Of a stretch of 64,000 nucleotides of DNA, positions 1-7,833 are shown one piece after another. The notes beneath the pieces are model-generated. The model made no database searches. It saw nothing but the letters and a program-made list of their open reading frames with translations, and was not told where the DNA came from. The position numbers were made by a program, and so were the translations under genes. Source of the stretch: G965267185 sp965267185 (GTDB lineage: Bacteria; Pseudomonadota; Alphaproteobacteria; UBA6615); the NCBI GenBank assembly GCA_965267185.1, contig OZ253937.1, positions 1,488,001 through 1,552,000 of the forward strand, given 5' to 3'. The stretch's first letter is position 1; every line of letters starts with the position of its first letter.

Positions 1-908
1 TTGCCGCCATTGTCGACATAAGCTTTGTAGCTTTGGTCGGCGATCGCCATCGCTTCCGCGCTCATGTGATCCCGGTAGCCGATCGAGGCTTCCTGAATCG
101 CCGCCTGCACTTCCGCCGGCAGATCTTTCCACGCTTGCGCGTTCATGGTGATTGCCTTGGAGTTGGCGGTGCCCAAGTCGGCGCGCATCATGTAAGGCGC
201 AACCTCGTACATTTTCCGCCCGACAACGGATTCCGGCCACAGCATAATTGCGTCGAGAACACCGGTTCCCAACTTATTGTGGTAGGTCACCAGGCTGCCG
301 GCGACACCGGCCGCACCGAAGCCTTCGAGCCAACGCAAGTTCAACCCTGCGCTGCCGATCTTCAGACCTTTGAGGTCGGCAAGCGAGTCGACTGGTTTCT
401 TGGCAAAAATCTGGTAAGTGTCGAGCACCGCCAGATTTGTCAGATAAACCTGATTAAACTTGTTGAAGGCGGCTTTGAATTCGGGGTGTTTGTCCGCCAG
501 TCCATCGACCGTTTGAGCAACGAGTTTAGGGTCGTTGGTCACGAACGGCGTGGCATAGGCCACGAGCTGCAACGGCACCTTGTCGGAATGAAATACCGTC
601 GTGACGACACCGATGTGGCCAAGGCCCTTTTGCAAACCGCCCAACACACCACGCACCTTGACGATCTGGCCCCAAGCCTGGTTCCACTCGATCTCGTAGT
701 TGCCGGTTTTCGCCAACCGCTTGTCGATCTCGGGGATGTAGTAGTTAATGAATTCCCGCACCCACATCGACTTCGGCGAATAACCGTCGAGTGCGGTAAG
801 CTTGATCGTCTCGGTCGCGGCAGCCGGCGCCTGAAACAATGCGAGCGACGCGGCGCTGGCGCCCACCAAGGCGGCAGTCCTAAAAATTCCACTTTTGACA
901 AATTTCAT
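1..908 (-). CDS. TRAP transporter substrate-binding protein (DctP family), 3' end outside window
   Basis: Periplasmic solute receptor of a tripartite ATP-independent periplasmic (TRAP) importer. The minus-strand frame stays open from an ATG at 908 to the left edge, giving about 302 residues. A GGAGGA ribosome binding site lies just upstream. The first 32 or so residues form a signal peptide ending in an AAA(T) cleavage region. The rest resembles the two DctP proteins at 6.5-8.9 kb, sharing the FNQVYL segment, the GLKIG stretch and a GVLDAIM/GVYDGIV segment, but it is clearly divergent. It is divergent from a GntR/FCD gene that may control it. Its permeases are not visible here; they may lie left of the window, or the protein may share the DctQM at 4-6 kb. 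The ligand cannot be told from sequence. Confidence 0.9.
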   Translation of the reverse strand, partial: MKFVKSGIFRTAALVGASAASLALFQAPAAATETIKLTALDGYSPKSMWVREFINYYIPEIDKRLAKTGNYEIEWNQAWGQIVKVRGVLGGLQKGLGHIGVVTTVFHSDKVPLQLVAYATPFVTNDPKLVAQTVDGLADKHPEFKAAFNKFNQVYLTNLAVLDTYQIFAKKPVDSLADLKGLKIGSAGLNLRWLEGFGAAGVAGSLVTYHNKLGTGVLDAIMLWPESVVGRKMYEVAPYMMRADLGTANSKAITMNAQAWKDLPAEVQAAIQEASIGYRDHMSAEAMAIADQSYKAYVDNGG

Positions 909-976
909 CGTATCCTCCGCTTGGATTCCGATAGGATTAGTTTTTTGGTTAGTATCTATCGGTTGACGCGATACAA

Positions 977-1016
977 TTCCAAACCGGTGACGAAGTCAAT
1001 ATAATTTGGAAATTAT
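977..1016 (+). promoter_or_regulatory. Promoter and palindromic operator upstream of the GntR gene
   Basis: A TATAAT hexamer at 1000-1005 follows TTCCAA at 977-982 with a 17-base spacer, a plausible sigma-70 promoter for the regulator. A perfect inverted repeat, ATAATTT-gg-AAATTAT, covers 1001-1016 and so overlaps the -10 element. On the opposite strand a TTGACT lies just beyond it, heading toward the TRAP binding-protein gene. The position suggests autoregulation by the FCD protein and possible control of both divergent genes; this is inferred, not shown. Confidence 0.5.
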
Positions 1017-1068
1017 TGGGTAAGCGTACTATCGTTTATCCACACAGCAGGAAATTGAGGACTCGGTG

Positions 1069-1815
1069 ATGGCCGAAAATATGCAGTTCGAAGAAAGCCG
1101 CGAAGACGCGAAACGCGCGAGCACGACGGTGGCCTCCTCGGTCTACGATCAATTGCGCCTGGACATTCTGACTGGCGAGCTGCGCCCCGGTGAAAAGCTG
1201 CGCTCGGAATATCTCCGAGACCGCTACAAGGCCGGGATTAGCCCGGTACGCGAAGCCCTCAACCGGTTGGCGACAGAGCGCCTTGTCTGCCGCGAAGATC
1301 AGCGCGGGTTTCACGTTGCCGGCGTGAGCAAGGCGGGACTGTTGGAGCTCACCAAGACCCGCTGCTGGCTCGAAGCGATTGCCTTGCGGGAGTCTATCGA
1401 GCACGGCGACGACGCATGGGAAGAGCAGATCGTCCTTGCCTTTCATCGGCTGTCGCGGACACCGCGGTCGTTGGACGATGCGACCTACGCGTTCAACGCG
1501 AAATGGGAGGCTCTGCATAACGCCTTCCACAATGCGCTGATTGCCAACTGCGATTCCCACTGGCTGCTCGGCTTCTGCCAGCAATTGGCCGATCAGGCCG
1601 ACCGCTACCGCCAGCTCGCCGCCGCGGTAAGCTATCCCAAGCGCAACGAAGGCAGCGAGCACCAAGCCCTGATGGAGGCGGCGCTCGACCGCGATGCCGA
1701 CCGTGCCGCGGCGCTACAGTGTGCGCACATTCGCAAGACCGCGGATATCGTCCTCGCGGCCGATCTGAATTTCCTCCCCGACGAGGCCGATCCCGCTAGC
1801 CTGGGTCATCGCTAA
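1069..1815 (+). CDS. GntR-family transcriptional regulator, FCD domain
   Basis: DNA-binding repressor or activator answering to a small acidic metabolite. Residues 15-80 form the GntR winged helix (SVYDQLRLDILTGELRPGEKL then SPVREALNRL). The C-terminal part is an all-helical FCD effector domain with the usual spaced histidines (HNAFHNALI; SEHQALMEAAL). The ATG at 1069 is taken rather than the GTG three bases earlier because it sits eight bases from TTGAGG. Length, 248 residues, is normal. It is divergent from a TRAP binding-protein gene and lies upstream of molybdenum hydroxylase subunits, so it is a likely local regulator of uptake and oxidation of one substrate. Confidence 0.9.
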   Translation: MAENMQFEESREDAKRASTTVASSVYDQLRLDILTGELRPGEKLRSEYLRDRYKAGISPVREALNRLATERLVCREDQRGFHVAGVSKAGLLELTKTRCWLEAIALRESIEHGDDAWEEQIVLAFHRLSRTPRSLDDATYAFNAKWEALHNAFHNALIANCDSHWLLGFCQQLADQADRYRQLAAAVSYPKRNEGSEHQALMEAALDRDADRAAALQCAHIRKTADIVLAADLNFLPDEADPASLGHR

Positions 1816-1963
1816 AACCCCACCGGTCTTTTTGCCGCAGACAACTTTCACCGGCCCCTCCATCCGCGTACAATGCGGTGGAGGCGCAATGTTTTGCGCG
1901 GTATTCCGTTAGGCCCTAGCAAAACGCCGAACAATCGGCACCGGGTCCAACAGGGGGGATGAT

Positions 1964-2818
1964 GTGAAGCCTGCACCCTTTTCCTATGTGCGAGCCCAAT
2001 CGCTCGACGACGTCTTCGATCTACTCGACGAACATGGCGACGACGCACGCATTCTCGCCGGCGGCCAAAGCCTCATGGCGACATTGAACATGCGCTTGTC
2101 AGCACCGGAAGTGCTGATCGATATTAATCATATCGACGGTCTCTCCGGCATCGAGGTGAGCGACGGTAAAATCCGTATCGGCGCCCTGACCCGCCACAAC
2201 GAGGTTGCCGCCTCGCCGGTCATCGCTGAACAAGCCCCGCTCATCGCCAAGGCAATCCCCCATATCGCCCACCAGGCGATCCGCAACCGGGGCACCTTCG
2301 GCGGTAGCATCGCCTTTGCCGATCCGGCAGCCGAGCTGCCGGCAGTATCGCGCGCCGTCGGCGCCGACTTCGTCCTGCAAAGCCGCAACGGCACCCGCAC
2401 GGTCGCTGCGAATGACTTCTTTCTCGGCCTTTTCGAGACGGCCCGCGAACCCGATGAAATCCTCGTGGCAGCGGAAATTCCCGCGATCCCGGCCAACGAA
2501 AAAACCGCTTTCAACGAGTTGGCCCGGCGCCACGGCGACTACGCGATCATCGGGTTGGCGGCGCAAGGCAGCGTCGATGGCGGCACCTTCGCCAATATGC
2601 GGCTCGCCTTCTTCGGTGCCGGCGACCGCCCGATCTTGGCGCAGGCCGCCAACGCGGCAGTCGAGGGCAAGTCCTTTTCCGACGAGACAGTGGCGGCGGC
2701 CCAGGAAGCACTCGACGCCGACCTCGATCCGATGGAAGACCTGAACGGCCCGCCGGAAATGAAAATGCATTTGGCTCGTGTGCTGACCGCACGCGTGCTG
2801 GCGGAACTCGCAGCCTAG
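1964..2818 (+). CDS. Molybdenum hydroxylase FAD-binding (medium) subunit, CoxM/CutM family
   Basis: Electron-transfer subunit of a xanthine dehydrogenase/CO dehydrogenase-type enzyme; it binds FAD. The N-terminal half carries the FAD-binding PCMH fold with the hallmark ILAGGQSLMATLNMRL near residues 31-46 and the second motif RNRGTFGGSIAFADPAAELP at about 110-129. The C-terminal CO_deh_flav_C domain follows. The start is GTG at 1964 behind a GGGGGG site. The 2Fe-2S subunit follows 33 bases later. The molybdopterin (large) subunit that should complete the enzyme is not adjacent; the only candidate in the window is at 55225-57567. The substrate is unknown. Confidence 0.93.
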   Translation: MKPAPFSYVRAQSLDDVFDLLDEHGDDARILAGGQSLMATLNMRLSAPEVLIDINHIDGLSGIEVSDGKIRIGALTRHNEVAASPVIAEQAPLIAKAIPHIAHQAIRNRGTFGGSIAFADPAAELPAVSRAVGADFVLQSRNGTRTVAANDFFLGLFETAREPDEILVAAEIPAIPANEKTAFNELARRHGDYAIIGLAAQGSVDGGTFANMRLAFFGAGDRPILAQAANAAVEGKSFSDETVAAAQEALDADLDPMEDLNGPPEMKMHLARVLTARVLAELAA

Positions 2819-2851
2819 TGTTGCTGCCCCTATCGAATAGGCGAGACAGTT

Positions 2852-3334
2852 ATGGATAAGAACGTCGATATTACCCTGACGGTGAACGGCCAAGAGGTTA
2901 GCCGCCGCGTGCCAGCGCGAACCAATCTGGTCGACTTCGTACGCTACGAACTGGAACTCACCGGCAGCCATGTGGGCTGTGAACATGGTGTGTGCGGCGC
3001 GTGCACCATCCGCGTCGATGGCACCATCGTGCGCGGGTGCCTGATGCTGGCTGCCCAAGCCGATGGCGCCACGGTCGAGACCATCGAGGGCGTCTCGGAT
3101 AGCAATGAAATCGCCGATCTCCAGACGGCGTTTCATGAGCGCAACGCCCTGCAGTGCGGCTTTTGCACGCCGGGCTTTCTGCTAACCGCACAAGAGCTGC
3201 TGGCTGAAAACCCCAATCCATCGCGCGATGAGATCCGCGAGTTTATCTCGGGCAACTACTGCCGATGCACCGGCTACCAAGCCATCGTCGACGCGATCGA
3301 ACGGGTGGCCGGCGAGCGCCGCGCCGCGGAGTAG
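2852..3334 (+). CDS. Molybdenum hydroxylase (2Fe-2S) small subunit, CoxS/CutS family
   Basis: Iron-sulphur subunit relaying electrons between molybdopterin and FAD. All eight ligands of the two clusters are present: C43, C48, C51 and C63 (plant-ferredoxin type, in CEHGVCGACTIRVDG) and C102, C105, C137 and C139 (QCGFCTPGF and NYCRCTGYQ). Length, 160 residues, is typical. It is co-directional with the FAD subunit 33 bases upstream and ends 41 bases before the convergent cupin gene, so no large-subunit gene follows, unlike the usual medium-small-large order. Confidence 0.95.
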   Translation: MDKNVDITLTVNGQEVSRRVPARTNLVDFVRYELELTGSHVGCEHGVCGACTIRVDGTIVRGCLMLAAQADGATVETIEGVSDSNEIADLQTAFHERNALQCGFCTPGFLLTAQELLAENPNPSRDEIREFISGNYCRCTGYQAIVDAIERVAGERRAAE

Positions 3335-3375
3335 CGGATCGCGCCACGGTCGGTGCTGGAAGCGCTGAAAGAGTT

Positions 3376-3933
3376 CTAAACGGTCATACCGTGCGCGGTT
3401 ATGTCGGGCGCTTCGACGATGTTCCCGTCGGCGTCGAGTTTGAGCCCGGTCTTCGCCGCCTGTTCGACAACCGACGTGGCCCACGATACCTTACCGCTGT
3501 CGGCACCGCCGAGAATGACCAGTAAATGCGCGTAAGTATCGCCGGCGTTGCGAAAACCGCGCATCACGCCGGGCGGCACCGAAATACAGTCCATCGGCCC
3601 AAGCGTTAGTTCTTCCTGCGCGTCACCTTCATTCCAATAAACGGTCCACTGCCCGCTCATTGGAACGAATACCTCGACGGTCGGATGTCCATGCAAAGCG
3701 GCGCCCTTCCCCGGTTCGGCGCCGATATACGTCAGATTGAAGTCCTGTGCATCAGTGATCCCCGGCGTCAGGTCCGCGTCCTCGGTAACGCCCATGCCAA
3801 TCACGTTAAAGGTATCGCGCTCATGCTCCTCGATACGCGTATCGACAAAGCCCTGAGGACTGGGGCGCATATCGGAAAATCGAGCGACGCGCTCGGCTTC
3901 CATTTTTTCTTTAGATAGCTGGATGGTATCCAC
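3376..3933 (-). CDS. Cupin-domain protein
   Basis: Single beta-barrel protein of 185 residues with a GTG start behind AGGGG. Cupin motif 1 is present around residues 80-86 (HGHPTVEVFV, giving H-x-H-x3-E). In motif 2 (VPPGVMRGFRN) the usual histidine is replaced by arginine, so one metal ligand is missing. Such proteins can be isomerases, dioxygenases or ligand sensors; no specific reaction can be assigned. It is the last gene of a minus-strand set after dctQ and dctM, but a terminator-like hairpin at 4011-4038 separates it from dctM, so it may be transcribed separately. Confidence 0.8.
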   Translation of the reverse strand: MDTIQLSKEKMEAERVARFSDMRPSPQGFVDTRIEEHERDTFNVIGMGVTEDADLTPGITDAQDFNLTYIGAEPGKGAALHGHPTVEVFVPMSGQWTVYWNEGDAQEELTLGPMDCISVPPGVMRGFRNAGDTYAHLLVILGGADSGKVSWATSVVEQAAKTGLKLDADGNIVEAPDITAHGMTV

Positions 3934-4010
3934 CTTGTTCCCCTATTTTTTAGTTTGTTGACCATACTTAAGATCAAAACACCCACGCGTAAAATGAGCT
4001 GAATCAAAAC

Positions 4011-4038
4011 GGCGGCGCGCCCGGTATGGCGCGCCGCC
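4011..4038 (-). terminator. Rho-independent terminator after dctM
   Basis: A perfect 11-bp GC stem (GGCGGCGCGCC / GGCGCGCCGCC) with a six-base loop. On the minus strand it is followed by GTTTTGATTC, a short U-rich run. It lies 23 bases past the dctM stop. No T run follows on the plus strand. Confidence 0.7.
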
Positions 4039-4061
4039 GCAATACTCAGATCAATGCCGGG

Positions 4062-5414
4062 CTAGTTTCGCCAGTCGTAACCCACCTGATGCACGATATT
4101 GATATCCGTGCTCCAGAGAATCGGCTCGGTAGCCAGGCCAGGCAATCCCCAGACAAGCGCCAGCACAATCAGCATCAATATCCAGTAGGGGATTGAGCCG
4201 GAAAAGATCTCCGATAGTTGCACCGATTTATCAGGTACCGACCCTTTCACCGCGTAGACGAGCAAACCGACCGGCGGCGTGAGCAAGCCAGCCTCAATGG
4301 CGAGAATACCCATGATCGCGAAGGCGTATTCGTTGTAGCCGAAGCTTTGCGCGATCGGCCAGAAGATCGGCACGGTGAGCAGGATGATCGAGCCCGAGTC
4401 GAGCAGCATGCCGAGGATCAGCCAAATAATGATCATCACGAAGATGGCCATGTTGGGATCGAAGCCCGAGCCGGTAATCGTGTCGGTAATCAGGTTGACA
4501 ACGCCACCCGTCGTCAACAGACGCGAGTACATCTGCGCCGTCATCAGCAAGAACAGGATCGGCGCGATAACCTTACCGGAATCGATAACCGCTTCGCGGA
4601 TACCTTCCCAACGAACGCCCTTGATCAGAGCCAATACCAGGCCGCCAAGCGCACCGATCGCCGCCGCTTCCGAAGGGGTCGTAAAGCCGCCCCAGATGGT
4701 ACCCAGAACGACGATGATAAGCGCAATCACGCCACATCCGCTGACGACCTCCTGAGCGGTAAGCTTGTCGGCGCCGGACTCCTCAATCGACGGCGCCACT
4801 TCGGGCTTAACCATCGCGGTAATAGAACTATATGCCGCCATCAATGACGCCAGAATAATGCCCGGCAGAATACCCGACAAAAACAGGAAGCCGATCGAGA
4901 TTTCGGTAACGATGCCCCAGATGATGAGCAGGACACTGGGCGGAATGAGCATGCCCAAACATGCGCTACCGGCAACCGAGCCCAGGGCGAACCGGCGCGA
5001 GTACCCGGCATTGATCATTTCCGGATAGGCGAGGCGCGAAAACGCCGCCGCCGACGCCAGGCTGGTGCCGGTGACCGCGGCGAAGACGGCGTTGCCGGCC
5101 ACGGTCGCCACGGCAAGCCGCCCGGGAACCCGCTTCATCGCGAAGTTCATCACGCGGTACAGGTCGCCAGCCGAACCCGATCGGCTAACGAATTCGCCCA
5201 TGATGACGAATAAGGGAATGACGGCGAACACAAAGTCGCGCAGCGAGAAGAAAGACGTACTGCCGACCTGTCCGGCGGCCAGTTCGTAAGCGCCGAACAT
5301 CATCCAGGTGCCGACCAGCGCGGTGATACCCAACGAGATTCCGATGTGAATGCCGATCACGACCATAACGATCAGCGCGATCAGCATTAAAATTACGACT
5401 GTTGTCGGTTCCAT
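4062..5414 (-). CDS. dctM: TRAP transporter large permease (DctM)
   Basis: Main membrane channel of a TRAP importer, driven by an ion gradient. It has 450 residues, almost all in about twelve hydrophobic segments, with typical DctM features: an N-terminal IGIHIGISLGI segment, FVIMGEFVSRSG near residue 70, SLASAAAFSRLAYPEM near 117-132, CLGMLIPPSVLLIIWG near 151-166, and a C-terminal LTPPVGLLVYAV. It starts with ATG at 5414, 78 bases after the dctQ stop. Together with dctQ and the divergent dctP pair it makes a complete TRAP set. Confidence 0.95.
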   Translation of the reverse strand: MEPTTVVILMLIALIVMVVIGIHIGISLGITALVGTWMMFGAYELAAGQVGSTSFFSLRDFVFAVIPLFVIMGEFVSRSGSAGDLYRVMNFAMKRVPGRLAVATVAGNAVFAAVTGTSLASAAAFSRLAYPEMINAGYSRRFALGSVAGSACLGMLIPPSVLLIIWGIVTEISIGFLFLSGILPGIILASLMAAYSSITAMVKPEVAPSIEESGADKLTAQEVVSGCGVIALIIVVLGTIWGGFTTPSEAAAIGALGGLVLALIKGVRWEGIREAVIDSGKVIAPILFLLMTAQMYSRLLTTGGVVNLITDTITGSGFDPNMAIFVMIIIWLILGMLLDSGSIILLTVPIFWPIAQSFGYNEYAFAIMGILAIEAGLLTPPVGLLVYAVKGSVPDKSVQLSEIFSGSIPYWILMLIVLALVWGLPGLATEPILWSTDINIVHQVGYDWRN

Positions 5415-5492
5415 ATCCCTAGCGTTCCCCTGCTGGTATGCCTACGGCGGCGAAGACGTCTGCGCGTCCCGTCGGCTTTATTGGTTTTGTCC

Positions 5493-6035
5493 TTAGAGTG
5501 GCCGCTCGACGTGGCTGCCCTCGATTCCCTCCGCTTCGTCGTCGTCGGAAATGGGGCGCGTGCCGAACAGCGCGTGCCAGCCCAAAATCACATAGGCGAT
5601 CAGCGATATGCAGGCGAAGATCACCAGCAACGTGCGAACCGGGTAAATCGGCACGCGAATCGAGCCTTCGCCTTCGCGCTCATCGACTTCCCAGCCGATC
5701 AGCATGTCTTCCCAACCGCCAATGGCGATCGAGTAGAAAAACCATATGCCGAGGAGCGCAACAACAAAGTCGATCCCGCGCTGCCCGTATTCGCCTAAGT
5801 TTTGATAGATAACCGCTGTGCGAAGGTGGGCGCCCCGATAGATCGTATAGGGCATCTGGAGGAACAGAATCGAAACCATCGAGTTGGCCACGATCTCAAT
5901 TGTGCCGTCGAAGGGCGTGTTGAAAAACGTCCGCCCGGTGATGTCGTAGAGAATGAGAAACGCCAGCGCCAGCGCCCAAAAGGCGGCTATTGTGCTGCAG
6001 ACACGCGTCACACTGTTGAAAATATTATCGACCAT
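5493..6035 (-). CDS. dctQ: TRAP transporter small permease (DctQ)
   Basis: Four-helix membrane subunit that associates with DctM and docks the binding protein. The ATG at 6035 is chosen because GGGAGGG precedes it at good spacing; an upstream in-frame start would add 33 hydrophilic residues without a site. Hydrophobic segments are at about 13-33, 50-66, 90-110 and 135-155, and the C-terminus is acidic. The FLILYDITGRTFFNTPFDGTIE-like region near residues 25-45 is typical of DctQ (RYVFN..). First gene of the leftward TRAP permease pair. Confidence 0.93.
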   Translation of the reverse strand: MVDNIFNSVTRVCSTIAAFWALALAFLILYDITGRTFFNTPFDGTIEIVANSMVSILFLQMPYTIYRGAHLRTAVIYQNLGEYGQRGIDFVVALLGIWFFYSIAIGGWEDMLIGWEVDEREGEGSIRVPIYPVRTLLVIFACISLIAYVILGWHALFGTRPISDDDEAEGIEGSHVERPL

Positions 6036-6508
6036 AGTCGTCCCTCCCAGGACCTCCGCTTGGTCAGCATGCCAGCCCTCAACCGGGCTGCCATTAACCT
6101 TGTTCCATCTCCGCCACTCGACTCGTGGCGGCAAGCAGCAGGGAACCTAACAGAATCGCGACCTGTGTAAACTCTTGCAATTTCAAATTTCGGCCAAACA
6201 GATATGCTCTAAGACTATAAATCTGCTCACTTCTTGGTGAACCTATTGGGGTCATAAAGTTGCGGCGGCCATCATATTTTGACCCCTAAACAACCGTCCG
6301 CCGCCCCATGTACCGGCCTCAGCGGTGGACAATTTTCACTGAAAATCTTGCTGCCTCGGTGGTAGCGAAAAATTGCTGACAGCGAACTAGCTTTTTAGCC
6401 GAATTCCTGCTTTGTTTCGGCCCGCATCGGCGGACATACGCCGTGATCGCCACAGATTAACGCTCTGTGGGTTGAGCAGGACGTAAACGAATATAAGGGA
6501 GACAACAC
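6036..6508. promoter_or_regulatory. Divergent control region between dctQM and dctP
   Basis: This 473-base region has no gene. It holds a perfect 15-base inverted repeat ATTTTCA-c-TGAAAAT at 6332-6346, a split inverted repeat GGGGTCA (6248-6254) / TGACCCC (6280-6286), and a hairpin CCACAGA-N7-TCTGTGG at 6450-6470 in the leader of dctP. The first two are candidate operators for a regulator acting on both directions. Base composition drops to AT-rich around 6180-6300. I could not fix promoter elements with confidence. Confidence 0.5.
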
Positions 6509-7591
6509 GTGGACCTACGAACCAAACTAGCCGCTTTTGCGACCGTCGGAGCGATCTCCGTCGGTCTCGTATTTTCGGCATCAACGGCTATCGCAGATAA
6601 CTTCACCCTGCGCATCGCCGCCGGCCATCCGGCACCGCCGCTATCGCCGGTTAACCAGCTTCAGAAAACTTTCGTGCCGAACGTCACCAAGCGCGTGGCG
6701 GCGGAAACCGATCATACGGTCCGCTTCATCGAAGGTTACGGCGGCACCATCGCCAACCTCTTCGAGGTTCTCGAATCCACCCAGAAGGGTCTCGTCGATA
6801 TCGGTGCCATGTGCTCGTGCTTCGAGCCCACCAAGCTGTTCGTGCACAACATCAATTACTTCACGCCGTTCATTTCCGGTGATCCGCAGATCATGGGCCC
6901 GGCGACGCGTCAGATTCACGCCGAGTTCGACTACTTCTCCGAAGTCTTCGATAAGTTTAACCAGGTCTACCTGGGCGGCGGTGCATTCGACGACTACGGC
7001 CTCGGCACCAAGTTCCCGTGGACCCAGATGTCGGAACTCAAGGGTGTGAAGATCGGCGCGGCCGGTCCGAACCTGCCGTGGCTCGACTACGCTGGCGCCT
7101 CCAAGGTGCAGACCAACCTGAACGAAGTCTATAACGCCCTGCAGTCGGGCGTGTATGACGGCATCGTCATTTTCCCGGCGCCGTATTTCGGCTTCAAGTT
7201 CGGCGAAGTCGCCAAGTACTACACCACCATGGGCTGGGGCTCGGTTGCCGCCTATCCTATTTCCGTCAACAAGCGGACCTGGGCCAAGCTTCCCGACTCG
7301 GTGAAGAAGATCATCAACGAAGAGATCGGCGTATATGAGCAGGCCGTTCAGGACGAGAGCGAGGTCAAGTTCACGACCGCGCTCGACAATCTGCGCAAGC
7401 AGGGCGTCACGGTCCGCGATCTCGGTGATGAAGAGCGTGGCAAGATGGCTCTCGCCATCGAGCCGTGGGTGAACCAAAAGGCCCAAGAGTATGAAGACCT
7501 TGGCTTCCCCGGTAAGCAGACCTTCCGCCGCCTGATCGAAGTAGCGGTCGAGAAGGGTGCAAAACCGGTTCACAAGTACAACATTCAATAG
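6509..7591 (+). CDS. dctP: TRAP transporter substrate-binding protein DctP (copy 1)
   Basis: Periplasmic receptor delivering solute to DctQM, encoded divergently next door. Starts with GTG at 6509 behind AAGGGAG. The first 29 residues are a signal peptide (charged start, hydrophobic core, STAIA-D cleavage region). The mature part has the DctP fold: LRIAAGHP start, GVKIGAAGPNLPW near 180, and LQSGVYDGIVIFPAP near 210. It ends in a Rho-independent terminator. The mature protein differs from copy 2 at only seven of 331 residues (Q/K, I/V, V/T, E/D, G/K, E/D, V/I), showing recent duplication or gene conversion. Confidence 0.95.
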   Translation: MDLRTKLAAFATVGAISVGLVFSASTAIADNFTLRIAAGHPAPPLSPVNQLQKTFVPNVTKRVAAETDHTVRFIEGYGGTIANLFEVLESTQKGLVDIGAMCSCFEPTKLFVHNINYFTPFISGDPQIMGPATRQIHAEFDYFSEVFDKFNQVYLGGGAFDDYGLGTKFPWTQMSELKGVKIGAAGPNLPWLDYAGASKVQTNLNEVYNALQSGVYDGIVIFPAPYFGFKFGEVAKYYTTMGWGSVAAYPISVNKRTWAKLPDSVKKIINEEIGVYEQAVQDESEVKFTTALDNLRKQGVTVRDLGDEERGKMALAIEPWVNQKAQEYEDLGFPGKQTFRRLIEVAVEKGAKPVHKYNIQ

Positions 7592-7613
7592 TCTTTAGCG
7601 TACTCTAGAGACT

Positions 7614-7646
7614 AAAGGGCAGCTCGTTCAGCGGGCTGCCCTTTTT
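7614..7646 (+). terminator. Rho-independent terminator after dctP copy 1
   Basis: A 10-bp stem AAAGGGCAGC / GCTGCCCTTT with an 11-base loop, followed by five T, starting 22 bases after the stop codon. Confidence 0.9.
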
Positions 7647-7833
7647 CTATTTGAAACAACCATTTCCCGCACAATCCTCACACTACCTCTCAGTAACGGC
7701 GCCACTTCATCCGCCTAATTTGCTTAACAACCGCCGCAATAGCGGCCATGCTACGCCCCATCCGTGCCTCACTTGGTGCGGACTCTAAAAAACCATGGCA
7801 TTCGTCATGGAACAAAAAGGGAGGAAGCCAGTG

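Noticed and set aside
33..1004. Long plus-strand open frame at the left edge
   Set aside because: It is antisense to the TRAP binding-protein gene, whose frame has a signal peptide, ribosome binding site and family motifs. The plus frame has no recognisable protein features.
1857..1892. Possible terminator after the FCD regulator gene
   Set aside because: The CCTCCA-CCGC / GCGG-TGGAGG stem is bulged and no T run follows.
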